Origin: Glaciecola sp964621345
GTDB lineage: Bacteria; Pseudomonadota; Gammaproteobacteria; Enterobacterales; Alteromonadaceae
Direction: 5' to 3'
Assembly: GCA_964621345.1 (NCBI GenBank)
Contig: CAZUON010000014.1
Location: 1 to 64,000 of the forward strand
DNA length: 64,000 nucleotides
Shown piece after piece: positions 44,106-53,050 of this stretch (the first letter of the stretch is position 1; each line of letters opens with the position of its first letter). The notes beneath the pieces are model-generated. The model had not been told where the DNA came from, did no database searches, and was given only the letters and a program-made list of their open reading frames with translations. The translations under genes and the position numbers were made by a program.

Positions 44106-46505
44106 TTAGAAACGGTAACCAAAGGTAACTTGCACCGTTCGTGGGTCACCATAATACCCAATCAAGGTATTGTCGCCTCCCGTACCTGGAATGAATCCAC
44201 CGTTGCCATCAGAGGTAACAAACTGATAACCACCGACTAAATATTCTTCGTCAGTAAGGTTTTTAAGGTGTACTCCGCCATAATAATTGCCTGAGTTACT
44301 TTCCCATGTTGCGCTCATATTGAGCAATCCATAGCCGTCTTGGCTGAGCAAGCTGTCTGCGGTTTCGTCAATATTATAGTCATCACGATAGTAGTAGTTT
44401 GCACTAAGCATAACGTAACCGAAACTGGTATCAATGCCATAATTTGCAGCAAAGTTTGCAGTATACTCTGGCGTGTTGGATATGGCGAAAGAATCAGAGA
44501 TATCAATAGGTTGGCCGTCTGGGCCAATTGAAATGACCTCTTCAAAATCTGCATCGATGTAACCAAGCGCAACATCAAACGATAAGGCATCGCTCGCAAC
44601 CCACGTGATCTCCGCTTCAATTCCGTTGGACGATGACTTACCCACATTCCCTAAGATTTGATTTAAATCGGTGGGAGACGACACCGGCAGCACCGAAATG
44701 TACTGACGGTCCTTATGATCTAAGCTAAAGAGGGTAACATTGGTACGCAGGCTATCGCTAAGGTCAGTTTTAATACCAAGCTCATAAGTATCGACTACCT
44801 CAGGGTCAACTGCCGGTTCGTTTATCGTTGCACGCGGATTAAAGGTACCTGATTTAAAGCCTTGTGAATAACTCGCAAATACCATCATGTCGTCAGACAC
44901 TTGGTAATCCAAGCCAACTCGCGGCGTAAAGCGTGACCAACTCTCCTCAGAGGGTGCATCCAGGATGCCATCACCATTTGTATCTTGCCCAAGTACCTGG
45001 GGCACTAAATTGTTGCCCGGAAACGTACCATCAGGACGCACATAGTTGGGGATCCAACCAGACTCTGGATATACATTGGCGAATATTAGGCCATTGTTGA
45101 CCGAAGCTGACTTGGTTTCGTCGGTATAACGTGCACCTAAGGTTAACGATAATTGTTCAGTTAAGTCCACATTTGCCTGTGCGTAAGCTGCCCAGCTTTC
45201 TGAATTGTTGCAGCCTGTGACTTCGCGAGTTAGACCTGGCGCGCCAAGCACTTGACCTAATGCTCCTAAAATAGCGTCAAAGCTTCCGCAAGATTCACCG
45301 TCGTAGTAATACAAGCCACCGGTGACCTTGAAAGAATCTGCTAAATAATTCGCTTGTAGCTCATGGGTGGTGTTCTCATCGTCATAAATAGCGGGTACAT
45401 CAAAGACGATGGCCGGCGTATTATCAAAGTCGATATTCGTAGGTGAGTAGCTTTCTCGGCTAGAAGCCACGTATTTAAGCTGAAGAGCATCACTGACATC
45501 ATACCGAGCGGTAAAGCTGTATCCCTCTACTTCGACTAAGTTTTCAGTCGGCAAACTGGTATATGAATCATACACACTGTCGGGTACCGGAGCATCGGTT
45601 AAAATACTCGGCAGTAATCGAAAGCCGCCCTTAGAATTTGAAGTATCTTCTGTTTTGTCCCAATCTAAACGGAAAAACAGTTTATCGGTAGGAGTATACT
45701 CAACCGTAATTCGTGCAGCCCATAAATCTTTGTTGTAATTTTCTCGGTCTTGATCAGGTAGTGCTGAAATTAAGAATTCACCAAAGCCATCGCGATTAAG
45801 ATTTGCATAACCACCGCCCACATATAGCTTATCTTCTATTAAGGGAATTTGCCCGGTGACCATTAGGTCACGTTGTGAGTATGAACCAAGCGTAGCTTGC
45901 GCGTTAAACTCTGCATCACCCGACATTTCCTTTGTGACGTATTTGATCGCACCACCTATGGTATTTTTACCATACAAAGTACCCTGTGGACCGCGTAACA
46001 CTTCCACACGCTGCACGTTGAGTAAATCCAACACCGCGCCTTGAGGACGCGCCATATATACATCGTCAATATAAATACCAACGCCAGGCTCATATCCCCA
46101 GAGCGGGTCTTGTTGCCCTACTCCGCGAATGAAAGCGGTTAAAGTAGAGTTAGTACCACGACTAGTTTGCAAAGTGGTATTAGGAGAAAACTGTTGAACC
46201 TCAGTGAGAACAGTTATGCCTCGATTTTGCAAGTCTTGTGCACTTACCGAGGTCACCGCTACAGGCACCTCTTGTAGAGACTCCACAGTGCGGCGTGCGG
46301 TCACTTCAATAGTTTCTAGCGTGCCTTTATTCGCTTGTTCATTCTCGCTTTGATTGTCGACTTGTGCCATAGCAGTTGACGATAAGGTAATCGCGCCTAG
46401 CGTGCTAATTACCGCTAGTGCGCAGGCTGTTTTGTTAAATTTGAACCTAGCTTGATTTGCTACGTGCATTTGCTCAGCCTTATTTGTTAATGTGTTATGT
46501 GTCAT
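44106..46505 (-). CDS. TonB-dependent outer-membrane receptor
   Basis: Energy-coupled outer-membrane transporter. Signal peptide with hydrophobic core ACALAVISTLGAITLSS ending AMAQ; TonB-box-like ETIEVTARR; plug domain with IRGVGQQDP, DDVYMARPQGA and VEVLRGPQGTLYGKNTIGG; 22-strand-type barrel ending FGYRF. The longest frame starts at 46544; GGGGAA favours the ATG pair at 46508/46505, and ATG 46469 with AAGG upstream is a further option. It diverges from the permease-depolymerase-dehydrogenase genes, so import of 3-hydroxybutyrate oligomers is inferred, not shown. Confidence 0.92.
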   Translation of the reverse strand: MTHNTLTNKAEQMHVANQARFKFNKTACALAVISTLGAITLSSTAMAQVDNQSENEQANKGTLETIEVTARRTVESLQEVPVAVTSVSAQDLQNRGITVLTEVQQFSPNTTLQTSRGTNSTLTAFIRGVGQQDPLWGYEPGVGIYIDDVYMARPQGAVLDLLNVQRVEVLRGPQGTLYGKNTIGGAIKYVTKEMSGDAEFNAQATLGSYSQRDLMVTGQIPLIEDKLYVGGGYANLNRDGFGEFLISALPDQDRENYNKDLWAARITVEYTPTDKLFFRLDWDKTEDTSNSKGGFRLLPSILTDAPVPDSVYDSYTSLPTENLVEVEGYSFTARYDVSDALQLKYVASSRESYSPTNIDFDNTPAIVFDVPAIYDDENTTHELQANYLADSFKVTGGLYYYDGESCGSFDAILGALGQVLGAPGLTREVTGCNNSESWAAYAQANVDLTEQLSLTLGARYTDETKSASVNNGLIFANVYPESGWIPNYVRPDGTFPGNNLVPQVLGQDTNGDGILDAPSEESWSRFTPRVGLDYQVSDDMMVFASYSQGFKSGTFNPRATINEPAVDPEVVDTYELGIKTDLSDSLRTNVTLFSLDHKDRQYISVLPVSSPTDLNQILGNVGKSSSNGIEAEITWVASDALSFDVALGYIDADFEEVISIGPDGQPIDISDSFAISNTPEYTANFAANYGIDTSFGYVMLSANYYYRDDYNIDETADSLLSQDGYGLLNMSATWESNSGNYYGGVHLKNLTDEEYLVGGYQFVTSDGNGGFIPGTGGDNTLIGYYGDPRTVQVTFGYRF

Positions 46506-46603
46506 CATAATTCCCCAAGTGCCTATTGTTTTAATTTTGATCATTGATTGTGCTGGGTCTGCGGTCTGGTGTTAAATTTAAGTTAAAATCGTTAAAAAAG
46601 AAC

Positions 46604-46619
46604 TAGTACCATCGTACTA
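46604..46619. promoter_or_regulatory. candidate operator in the divergent region
   Basis: Perfect inverted repeat TAGTAC-CATC-GTACTA midway in the 252-base region between the receptor gene and the GntP permease gene. Its position suits a regulator controlling both directions. The factor is unknown; no regulator is encoded within the five-gene set itself. Confidence 0.4.
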
Positions 46620-46757
46620 TGGGAATTCTGTTGGATGTCGCGCACACTATTTGCAAGCCTGGCAATCTGCGGTCACAGATTGATATACAAGACGGCAACT
46701 CTTTGGAATATACACAAGAGCTTGATGCTGAATAAAAACAACAACAGGATATCGTAG

Positions 46758-48053
46758 ATGTTAAGTTTAATTGGATTAGTGGGTGGTTTGTTGCTGCTCA
46801 TCGTCTTAACCGTACGCGGCATGAACCTTTTTATTGCTGCTCCCGCATGCGCTCTATTGGTGGCACTGACCAGCGGAATGAGTGTATTTGTTGGAGACGG
46901 TAACTTTGTACAAACCTATATGAGCGGTTTTACATCGTTTATCGCAAGTTGGTTTTTCATGTTTTTACTCGGCGCATTATTTGGTAAATTCATGGAAGAT
47001 ACCGGAGCTGCTGATTCTCTATCGCGCTGGATAATAAACAAACTGGGGTATAAAAAAGCGATTTTTGCCGTTGTAGCGGCCTGTGCGATCTTAACCTATG
47101 GCGGCGTAAGTGTGTTTGTCGTAGCTTTTTCTGTATACCCAATGGCATTGAGCTTATTTAAAGATGCTGATTTACCTCGGCGATTCATCCCTGCCACCCT
47201 TGCGTTCGGCTCGGTGACCTTTACTATGACTTCTGCCGGCTCACCTGAAATACAAAATTGGATCCCAATAAAATACTTAGGCACATCCCCGTTTGCTGCG
47301 TGGGAAGTCAGTGCGGTAGTCGCAATTTTCATGGCATCATTTGGTTATTGGTGGCTGAAAAAAATGGTCAATAAAGCGGTTGCTAATGGTGAATCGTTTC
47401 ATCACAAACCCGAAGACCCCAAAATTGTAGAGCGCGACTTGCCCAATCCATTTACAGGCCTTATTCCTCTGTTTGTTGTGCTGATTATCTCTTTTCTATT
47501 TCACGAGCAATATAAAGAAATGGCCCTAATTGTTGCCTTAGGTAGTGGCGTTGTGACCTTAATGCTTATCAACTTTAAGTACTTTCAAAACTTAGGAGCG
47601 GCGGTGAATTTAGGAACAACAGGAGCCTTAGTCGCAATCGGGAACACTGCTGCAGTGGTTGGTTTTGGCGCCATTGCAAAAACTACGGAAGCCTTTCAAA
47701 GTACCGTTGAGATCATGACGCAAATACCAGGTAACGAATTAATTGGAGCAGCGATTGCGGTCAGTGTCATTGCGGGGTTAACCGGCAGTGCATCTGGCGG
47801 ACAAGCCATTGCCCTGCCCTTAGTTGGCCCTTATTACATGGATCAAGGGGTCGACCCAGAGGAGCTGCATCGTATTGTCTCAATCAGCTCTGGCGCGTTA
47901 GATTCTTTGCCGCATAATGGCTATGTTGTAACTACAATTAGAGCGATTTGCCATGAAACACATCAAGCTGCTTATGCGCCGCTCGCTGCCTTAACGGTCA
48001 TTGTGCCGTTGATTGGCTTGAGTCTGGCCATTGGCTTGTTTATCTTGTTTTAA
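46758..48053 (+). CDS. GntP-family permease, probable 3-hydroxybutyrate importer
   Basis: Inner-membrane permease of 431 residues with about twelve helices (MLSLIGLVGGLLLLIVLTVRG at the start). GntP-family features include the GALFGKFMEDTGAADSLSRW segment, the YGGVSVFVVAF helix, and SGGQAIALPLVGPYY plus SSGALDSLPHNGYVV toward the end. GntP members carry gluconate, other sugar acids or 3-hydroxybutyrate. The 3-hydroxybutyrate assignment is inferred from the depolymerase and dehydrogenase genes downstream. It is the first gene of a four-gene run with gaps of 11, 73 and 2 bases. Confidence 0.85.
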   Translation: MLSLIGLVGGLLLLIVLTVRGMNLFIAAPACALLVALTSGMSVFVGDGNFVQTYMSGFTSFIASWFFMFLLGALFGKFMEDTGAADSLSRWIINKLGYKKAIFAVVAACAILTYGGVSVFVVAFSVYPMALSLFKDADLPRRFIPATLAFGSVTFTMTSAGSPEIQNWIPIKYLGTSPFAAWEVSAVVAIFMASFGYWWLKKMVNKAVANGESFHHKPEDPKIVERDLPNPFTGLIPLFVVLIISFLFHEQYKEMALIVALGSGVVTLMLINFKYFQNLGAAVNLGTTGALVAIGNTAAVVGFGAIAKTTEAFQSTVEIMTQIPGNELIGAAIAVSVIAGLTGSASGGQAIALPLVGPYYMDQGVDPEELHRIVSISSGALDSLPHNGYVVTTIRAICHETHQAAYAPLAALTVIVPLIGLSLAIGLFILF

Positions 48054-48064
48054 GAGCTAACGAT

Positions 48065-49420
48065 ATGAATAAAAGCATCTATAAAATAGTTAAACCCCTG
48101 CGCTTTTCATATAACAATACTGTGAGAAACACTGTTAACATGCGTAAATCATGTGCATTACTTGCAACAATGATTACACTTGGGGCCTCATTGATATTGC
48201 AGGCCCCCGCTCTTGCGCTAAGCAGCAAGGCTGAGCCGGCAACAGAGGTCCAGCTAACATCACAAGAGAGCTTCATGATTGTAGAAAAAAAAGTACATGA
48301 AATAGATCACTTTACCACCTTCAACAATGAAGAAATTAAACAAGTAAAGGTGGGATGGGAAAGTTATGGCGAACTAAATGCCGACAAAAGTAATGTCATT
48401 TTAATTACCCACTATTTCACCGGTAGCTCCCATGCCGCAGGCAAGTATTCCATAGATGATGCCGAACCCGGCTATTGGGATAGTATTATTGGTCCTGGAA
48501 AAGCCATTGATACCGAGCGGTTTTTTGTGGTGAGCGTGGATAGCTTAGTCAATATAAGTGCTTATGATGACAATGTTGTTACTACCGGTCCTGCCACTAT
48601 CAATCCTGACACAGGCAAGGCCTATGGCTTAGATTTTCCAGTGGTCACCATGCGCGATTTTGTTAATGTGCAAAAGTCGCTGTTAGATTCGCTTGGCATA
48701 ACACAACTTTATGCCGTTGCTGGCCCCTCTATGGGTTCAATGCAAGCGATTGAATGGGCATCTGCTTACCCACAGATGGTGCCACGTTTAATTTCGGTTA
48801 TCGGCTCTGCACAGGCCGACGCTTGGACCACCGCCTTGCTCGAACAATGGACCTTACCCATCAAGCTCGACCCAAATTGGCGCGGGGGTGATTACCACTC
48901 ACAAGCAAAAGAAGATTACCCAAATGATGGATTAACGGCTGCCTTAGCGTTTATTACGCAAAGTGCGCTTGCACCGGACTTTTTTAAGCAAGTGAATCAG
49001 CAGTTGTTAGCTACTGAAGCGCAAAGCGCAGAGCATACGGACCAACTAAGCAAAGGTCTGTACGATATTCAAAACTCCCCACCCATTGTGGAATGGCTGA
49101 TGCAGCGCGCTCGCGAACGAAGCGCGACCATGGACGCCAATCATTTATTGTATTTAGTGCGAGCAAATCAGCTCTTTATGACTGGTATGCAAGGAGACCT
49201 AAAAACAGGCCTTGCTAATATTCAAGCAAAAACCCTGTTTATTCCAGCAACACAAGACTTACTGCTGATGCCTTATCATGCTGAGTTAGCCGCTGAGCTA
49301 TTAAAAGCGCAAGGCAAAGAGACTGAACTAATCTATTTAGATGGACCACTCGGACATTTAGAAGGTCTTAGCAATATTGCACAGCATAGCGAAACGATTC
49401 GTGCGTTTTTAGCCGACTAA
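48065..49420 (+). CDS. exported MetX-like alpha/beta hydrolase
   Basis: A 451-residue alpha/beta-hydrolase of the homoserine O-acetyltransferase-like family. The core has nucleophile motif GPSMGSMQAIEWA, Asp in PATQDLLL and His in GPLGHLEGL, so the triad is present. Unlike real MetX it has an N-terminal signal-like helix (about 28-50, ATMITLGASLILQAPALAL). An internal ATG at 48140 would give a shorter, more ordinary signal peptide; ATG 48065 is 11 bases after the permease stop. Export and operon position suggest hydrolysis of hydroxybutyrate oligomers or esters rather than methionine synthesis. This is inference. Confidence 0.8.
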   Translation: MNKSIYKIVKPLRFSYNNTVRNTVNMRKSCALLATMITLGASLILQAPALALSSKAEPATEVQLTSQESFMIVEKKVHEIDHFTTFNNEEIKQVKVGWESYGELNADKSNVILITHYFTGSSHAAGKYSIDDAEPGYWDSIIGPGKAIDTERFFVVSVDSLVNISAYDDNVVTTGPATINPDTGKAYGLDFPVVTMRDFVNVQKSLLDSLGITQLYAVAGPSMGSMQAIEWASAYPQMVPRLISVIGSAQADAWTTALLEQWTLPIKLDPNWRGGDYHSQAKEDYPNDGLTAALAFITQSALAPDFFKQVNQQLLATEAQSAEHTDQLSKGLYDIQNSPPIVEWLMQRARERSATMDANHLLYLVRANQLFMTGMQGDLKTGLANIQAKTLFIPATQDLLLMPYHAELAAELLKAQGKETELIYLDGPLGHLEGLSNIAQHSETIRAFLAD

Positions 49421-49493
49421 GTTTATTAGCTTTGGTTTTAACTCCGCTTTTTTAATGAGAATAAGTAATAAGAAACAGGGCGAAAGGAAAAAT

Positions 49494-50558
49494 ATGAATA
49501 ACAACAAGCAAACAATTAAACGAGTTGCGGCAATCGCAACGTTTACGCTCTGTGCAACCAGCCTAACCTCAATCCAAATTGCCAATGCCAGCCCTGCCTC
49601 AACTAATATTCAAGCCGAGCAACTTAACATTGATATCTCACAAAGTTCAGTGAGTGGACTGTCGTCAGGTGGCTATATGGCGACGCAATTTCAACTGGCG
49701 CACTCAGAGATTATTAAAGGTGCAGGTATTGTGGGTGCTGGGCCGTATTTCTGTGCCCTCGGTGATATCAGCATTGCTTTAGGTCAGTGCGTCGATAAAG
49801 CCTCTAAATCAATTACTAATGCCCCTTTTGTTGCAAAATATGAGCGCGATTTAGCGGCAGGCTTGCTTGCCCCTAGTGCATCGCTGCAAGATGACCGCGT
49901 GCTCGTCATTCATGGGCGAAAAGATAGCACAGTGAATCGCAAAGCGTCTGACTTATTGGTTGAACAATATCAACGCTGGCTACAACCGAACAATATAGAA
50001 TATGTAGCTGATAAAGATTTTGCCCATCATATGCCTACGCTATCTGCAGGTAGTGAGTGTGATGTATCTCAAAGCCCCTTTATTGGTAATTGCAATTACG
50101 ACGCTGCAGGTGAAATTTTAAGGTTTATTTATCCTGAGTTGAAGGCTCCAAGTACTGATGGTGATATACCCGATGATGCATTCAAAGTGGATACTATCGA
50201 CTTATCAGAGCTAAGTGATTTAAGCGGTACTTCCATAAGCGAGGAAGCGTTTATCTTTGTTCCGCAATCGTGTAGAGAGGGTGAAGTGTGTCGCTTACAT
50301 GTTAGTTTTCATGGTTGTCAGCAAAGCGCTGAAGACGTAAAACTTAGTTATGCAGAGCTTGCCGGATACAATCGGTGGGCGAACGAGAACGATATGGTTG
50401 TCCTCTACCCTCAAATCGAGAAATCAATGTTTATGCCTTTAAACCCTCAAGGCTGCTGGGACTGGTGGGGTTACACCGACGAAAACTACGCCAATAAAAA
50501 AGGCCCGCAAATAAGCGCTATTTACAACATTATGCAAGCCCTCAATAAGGATAATTAA
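49494..50558 (+). CDS. exported polyhydroxybutyrate depolymerase-family esterase
   Basis: Extracytoplasmic esterase that cleaves PHB to 3-hydroxybutyrate and oligomers. The 354 residues begin with a signal peptide (cleavage near IANA, about 32). The lipase box GLSSG (Ser57) in SGLSSGGYMATQ, an Asp in HGRKDSTV, His in AHHMPT, and the C-terminal half with HVSFHGCQQS and NPQGCWDWWGY are features of the depolymerase family with the type 2 domain order. The longest frame starts at 49455; ATG 49494 follows AGGA closely and gives a normal signal peptide. No separate substrate-binding domain is visible. It ends two bases before the dehydrogenase gene. Confidence 0.9.
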   Translation: MNNNKQTIKRVAAIATFTLCATSLTSIQIANASPASTNIQAEQLNIDISQSSVSGLSSGGYMATQFQLAHSEIIKGAGIVGAGPYFCALGDISIALGQCVDKASKSITNAPFVAKYERDLAAGLLAPSASLQDDRVLVIHGRKDSTVNRKASDLLVEQYQRWLQPNNIEYVADKDFAHHMPTLSAGSECDVSQSPFIGNCNYDAAGEILRFIYPELKAPSTDGDIPDDAFKVDTIDLSELSDLSGTSISEEAFIFVPQSCREGEVCRLHVSFHGCQQSAEDVKLSYAELAGYNRWANENDMVVLYPQIEKSMFMPLNPQGCWDWWGYTDENYANKKGPQISAIYNIMQALNKDN

Positions 50559-50560
50559 TC

Positions 50561-51334
50561 ATGACTCAGGCAAAAAACGTTTTTGTTACCGGTGGTGCAA
50601 GTGGCATTGGCTATGGTATTGCAGAGCATTTGGCGTCCTTAGGTAATTATATCATCATTGCCGATATCAACTTAGACGCAGCGCAAGATGCAGCCAACCG
50701 CTTAAACAGCGCTCACGATAACTGCGCTGAGGCAATAAAGGTCGACGTATCAGATGCCGCCGACATCGCAAGTATTGCTGAGCGCCTCAAACATCGGCCG
50801 ATTGATGTTTTGATTAATAACGCGGGTATACAACATGTATCAAAACTTGAAGATTTTCCGGCCGATAAATGGCAGTTGCTCATCGATATAATGTTGGTAG
50901 GGCCAGCTCTTCTCACTCAAACGCTAATGGGTCATATGCGCGCGCAAAATTACGGACGGATTATAAATGTCGGTAGCATTCATTCGGTGGTTGCATCGCC
51001 TTACAAATCGGCTTACGTTGCTGCTAAGCATGGTCTATTAGGCTTTGCCAAAACCGTGGCCCTAGAAACAGGTGATACGGATATTACGATAAACACCTTA
51101 TGCCCCGCCTATGTAAAAACGCCTCTCGTTGAAAAACAAATTGCCTCTCAAGCTAAAGAAAATAACATGAGTGAAGAAGACGTAATAAACAAAATTATGC
51201 TCGAGCCCATGCCCAAAAAGGCTTTTATAGGCGTAGATGAGCTGGCAGAAACCGCAGCATTTTTAATGAGCAGTGCAGCGAAAAACATTACCGGCCAAGC
51301 AATTGTGCTAGATGGTGGCTGGACCGCTCGATAA
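50561..51334 (+). CDS. bdhA: 3-hydroxybutyrate dehydrogenase
   Basis: Cytoplasmic SDR enzyme that oxidises (R)-3-hydroxybutyrate to acetoacetate with NAD+. The 257 residues show TGGASGIG (10-17), NNAG (86-89) and the catalytic Ser139, Tyr152, Lys156. The residues that bind the carboxylate in the Pseudomonas fragi enzyme (recalled as Gln94, His144, Lys152, Gln196, Trp257) correspond here to Gln91, His141, Lys149, Gln193 and Trp254, all present; Trp187 is Tyr184. This specific match makes the substrate call strong. It completes the PHB route; acetoacetate activation genes are not in the window. Confidence 0.93.
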   Translation: MTQAKNVFVTGGASGIGYGIAEHLASLGNYIIIADINLDAAQDAANRLNSAHDNCAEAIKVDVSDAADIASIAERLKHRPIDVLINNAGIQHVSKLEDFPADKWQLLIDIMLVGPALLTQTLMGHMRAQNYGRIINVGSIHSVVASPYKSAYVAAKHGLLGFAKTVALETGDTDITINTLCPAYVKTPLVEKQIASQAKENNMSEEDVINKIMLEPMPKKAFIGVDELAETAAFLMSSAAKNITGQAIVLDGGWTAR

Positions 51335-51348
51335 CCCTTAGAAGGGTT
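51333..51348 (+). terminator. weak stem-loop at the bdhA stop
   Basis: Six-base stem AACCCT / AGGGTT with loop TAGA, overlapping the bdhA stop codon and followed by TCATTT. It is a plausible but weak end of the PHB operon. Confidence 0.35.
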
Positions 51349-51425
51349 TCATTTACACATTTTACTTGCAACTCCCGTAAGCTTGTATAATCTGTTGATA
51401 ACCATCACTTTTAAGAGAGTCGTCT

Positions 51426-52301
51426 ATGCTTTACAACACTGTGGGCTTAATTGGCAAACCCAGTCATGAAGCCACTCACAGCAGCATAGAAATACTGGTA
51501 TCTGAGCTTAAAAAGCGTCACTGCAAGATATTACTTGAAACTCGCATCGCACAAGATATGAGTGATGACGATTATAAAGCGGCCAGCTTAAGTGAGATTG
51601 GAGCGCAAGCAGATTTAGCGATAGTGGTGGGAGGCGATGGCAACATGCTTGGCGCCGCCCGTGTGTTAGCTGAATATGACGTCGATGTAGTCGGTGTCAA
51701 CCGCGGTAATTTAGGCTTTTTAACCGACATCAACCCCGAAGATATCACCACGCAGCTCAATCACATTTTTAACAATAAAGTATACCGCGAAAAACGCTTC
51801 ATTCTGGAAGCTCAGGTCTTTAGAGACGACAAGCTACAACAATCTCATAGTGCGATTAACGAAGTGGTGTTACACCACAGTAAAGTGGCACATATGATGG
51901 AGTTTGAACTCTACGTAGGAAGTGACTTTGTATTTAGTCAGCGCTCCGATGGTTTGATCATTGCGACACCTACCGGTTCTACAGCTTATTCACTCTCGGG
52001 TGGCGGACCAATTTTAGTGCCTCATCTTGATGCGCTGACCTTGGTGCCGATGTTCCCACATACCTTAAGTAACAGACCCATAGTGGTGGACGCAAACAGC
52101 GAAATCACCCTTAAAATTTCACAGCAAAATTCCGACAGTGTACAAATCAGCTGTGATAGTCATGTTGTGATTGATGTTGAGCCTGGCGATTACGTTAAAA
52201 TACGTAAGAACAAAAAGCACTTAACCCTCGTGCATCCACCCGATTATAATTACTTCAACGTACTACGCACTAAGCTTAATTGGGGAAGCAAGCTTTATTA
52301 A
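51426..52301 (+). CDS. nadK: NAD kinase
   Basis: Phosphorylates NAD+ to NADP+. The 291 residues show the GGDGNMLGAARVL motif (about 61-73), NRGNLGFLTD and the NE/D-rich C-terminal lobe with TPTGSTAYSLSGGGPI. The length equals E. coli NadK (292). It lies upstream of recN as usual, though a convergent VOC gene now intervenes, and it has lost its usual divergent neighbour grpE. Confidence 0.97.
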   Translation: MLYNTVGLIGKPSHEATHSSIEILVSELKKRHCKILLETRIAQDMSDDDYKAASLSEIGAQADLAIVVGGDGNMLGAARVLAEYDVDVVGVNRGNLGFLTDINPEDITTQLNHIFNNKVYREKRFILEAQVFRDDKLQQSHSAINEVVLHHSKVAHMMEFELYVGSDFVFSQRSDGLIIATPTGSTAYSLSGGGPILVPHLDALTLVPMFPHTLSNRPIVVDANSEITLKISQQNSDSVQISCDSHVVIDVEPGDYVKIRKNKKHLTLVHPPDYNYFNVLRTKLNWGSKLY

Positions 52302-52314
52302 AGCCTCCCCTTTT
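52282..52314 (+). terminator. terminator overlapping the nadK stop
   Basis: Interrupted stem: GGGGA pairs with TCCCC and inside it GCTTTA with TAAAGC, with a small internal loop, followed by four T. The nadK stop codon (52299-52301) lies inside the hairpin loop region. Confidence 0.5.
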
Positions 52315-52329
52315 ACTGATTATTTAGTT

Positions 52330-52710
52330 TTATTTGACGCGGTTCAGCGCACAAATCTTATTGCCACTGGGGTCTAATAAATACGCTAGATATAAAGTGC
52401 GACCTGCGCCTGAGCGCTCGCCGGGCGGATCTTCGCAATCGCTACCGCCATTTTCTAAACCTGCCGCATGCCAAGCGTTGGCTTGGTCAGGGTCTTTTGC
52501 CGCAAACCCTATAGTAATGCCATTGCCATGACTTGCTGGCTCACCATTAATAGGTTTGGTTAAGGCAAATATGCCCTCGTTTGTGATATAAAAACATCGG
52601 CCCTTCTCATCAATGACACCCGGAGCATGACCGAGTGCACCAAGGGTTGCATCGTAAAAAGCTTTAGACGCGTCAATGTCGTTCGCGCCTATCATGATAT
52701 GACTGAACAT
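52330..52710 (-). CDS. VOC-family (glyoxalase/bleomycin-resistance-like) protein
   Basis: A 126-residue single-domain vicinal-oxygen-chelate protein with the beta-alpha-beta repeat. It begins MFSHIMIGANDIDASKAFYDATLG and ends LYLAYLLDPSGNKICALNR, with a candidate metal His near the N-terminus (SHIMIG). AAGGAG precedes the ATG. The substrate is unknown; such proteins range from lyases to dioxygenases. It is convergent to nadK and sits where nadK and recN are normally neighbours. Confidence 0.88.
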   Translation of the reverse strand: MFSHIMIGANDIDASKAFYDATLGALGHAPGVIDEKGRCFYITNEGIFALTKPINGEPASHGNGITIGFAAKDPDQANAWHAAGLENGGSDCEDPPGERSGAGRTLYLAYLLDPSGNKICALNRVK

Positions 52711-53010
52711 AGTTACTCCTTATTGTTTGTCCATAATGATTACACTGCGTTTTGCAATGTACCTAGGATTTTATAGCTCTATCGACAAGTGTATCGTGAT
52801 TTTGACTTTGGTGTATTTACCTTATGAATAGCCAGCTATTAACAGCGGTATATGTCAGTATTCGTAATTATATTGAGTTATCTTTACAGTAGTGTTCGTT
52901 GATGAAGAAGTGTTAGTCCAACCAAAGTTTGAATCTCCAATAAAGAGGCCAGTGTTAAATTAATTAAGCTTTATAAATGATCTTAAATACAGGCTTTACA
53001 CTGTATGGAT

Positions 53011-53030
53011 TACTGTATATATTACCAGTA
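53011..53030 (+). promoter_or_regulatory. LexA (SOS) box of recN
   Basis: Near-palindrome CTGT-N8-CCAG flanked by TA on both sides, one mismatch from the CTGT-N8-ACAG consensus. It is 20 bases before the recN ATG, overlapping the expected promoter. The surrounding 52711-53050 gap holds no gene. Confidence 0.85.
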
Positions 53031-53050
53031 CATAGTTTGGAGGCTTTATT

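Noticed and set aside
48065..49420. Assignment as metX for methionine biosynthesis
   Set aside because: The signal-like N-terminus and the PHB gene context argue against a cytoplasmic biosynthetic enzyme despite family similarity.
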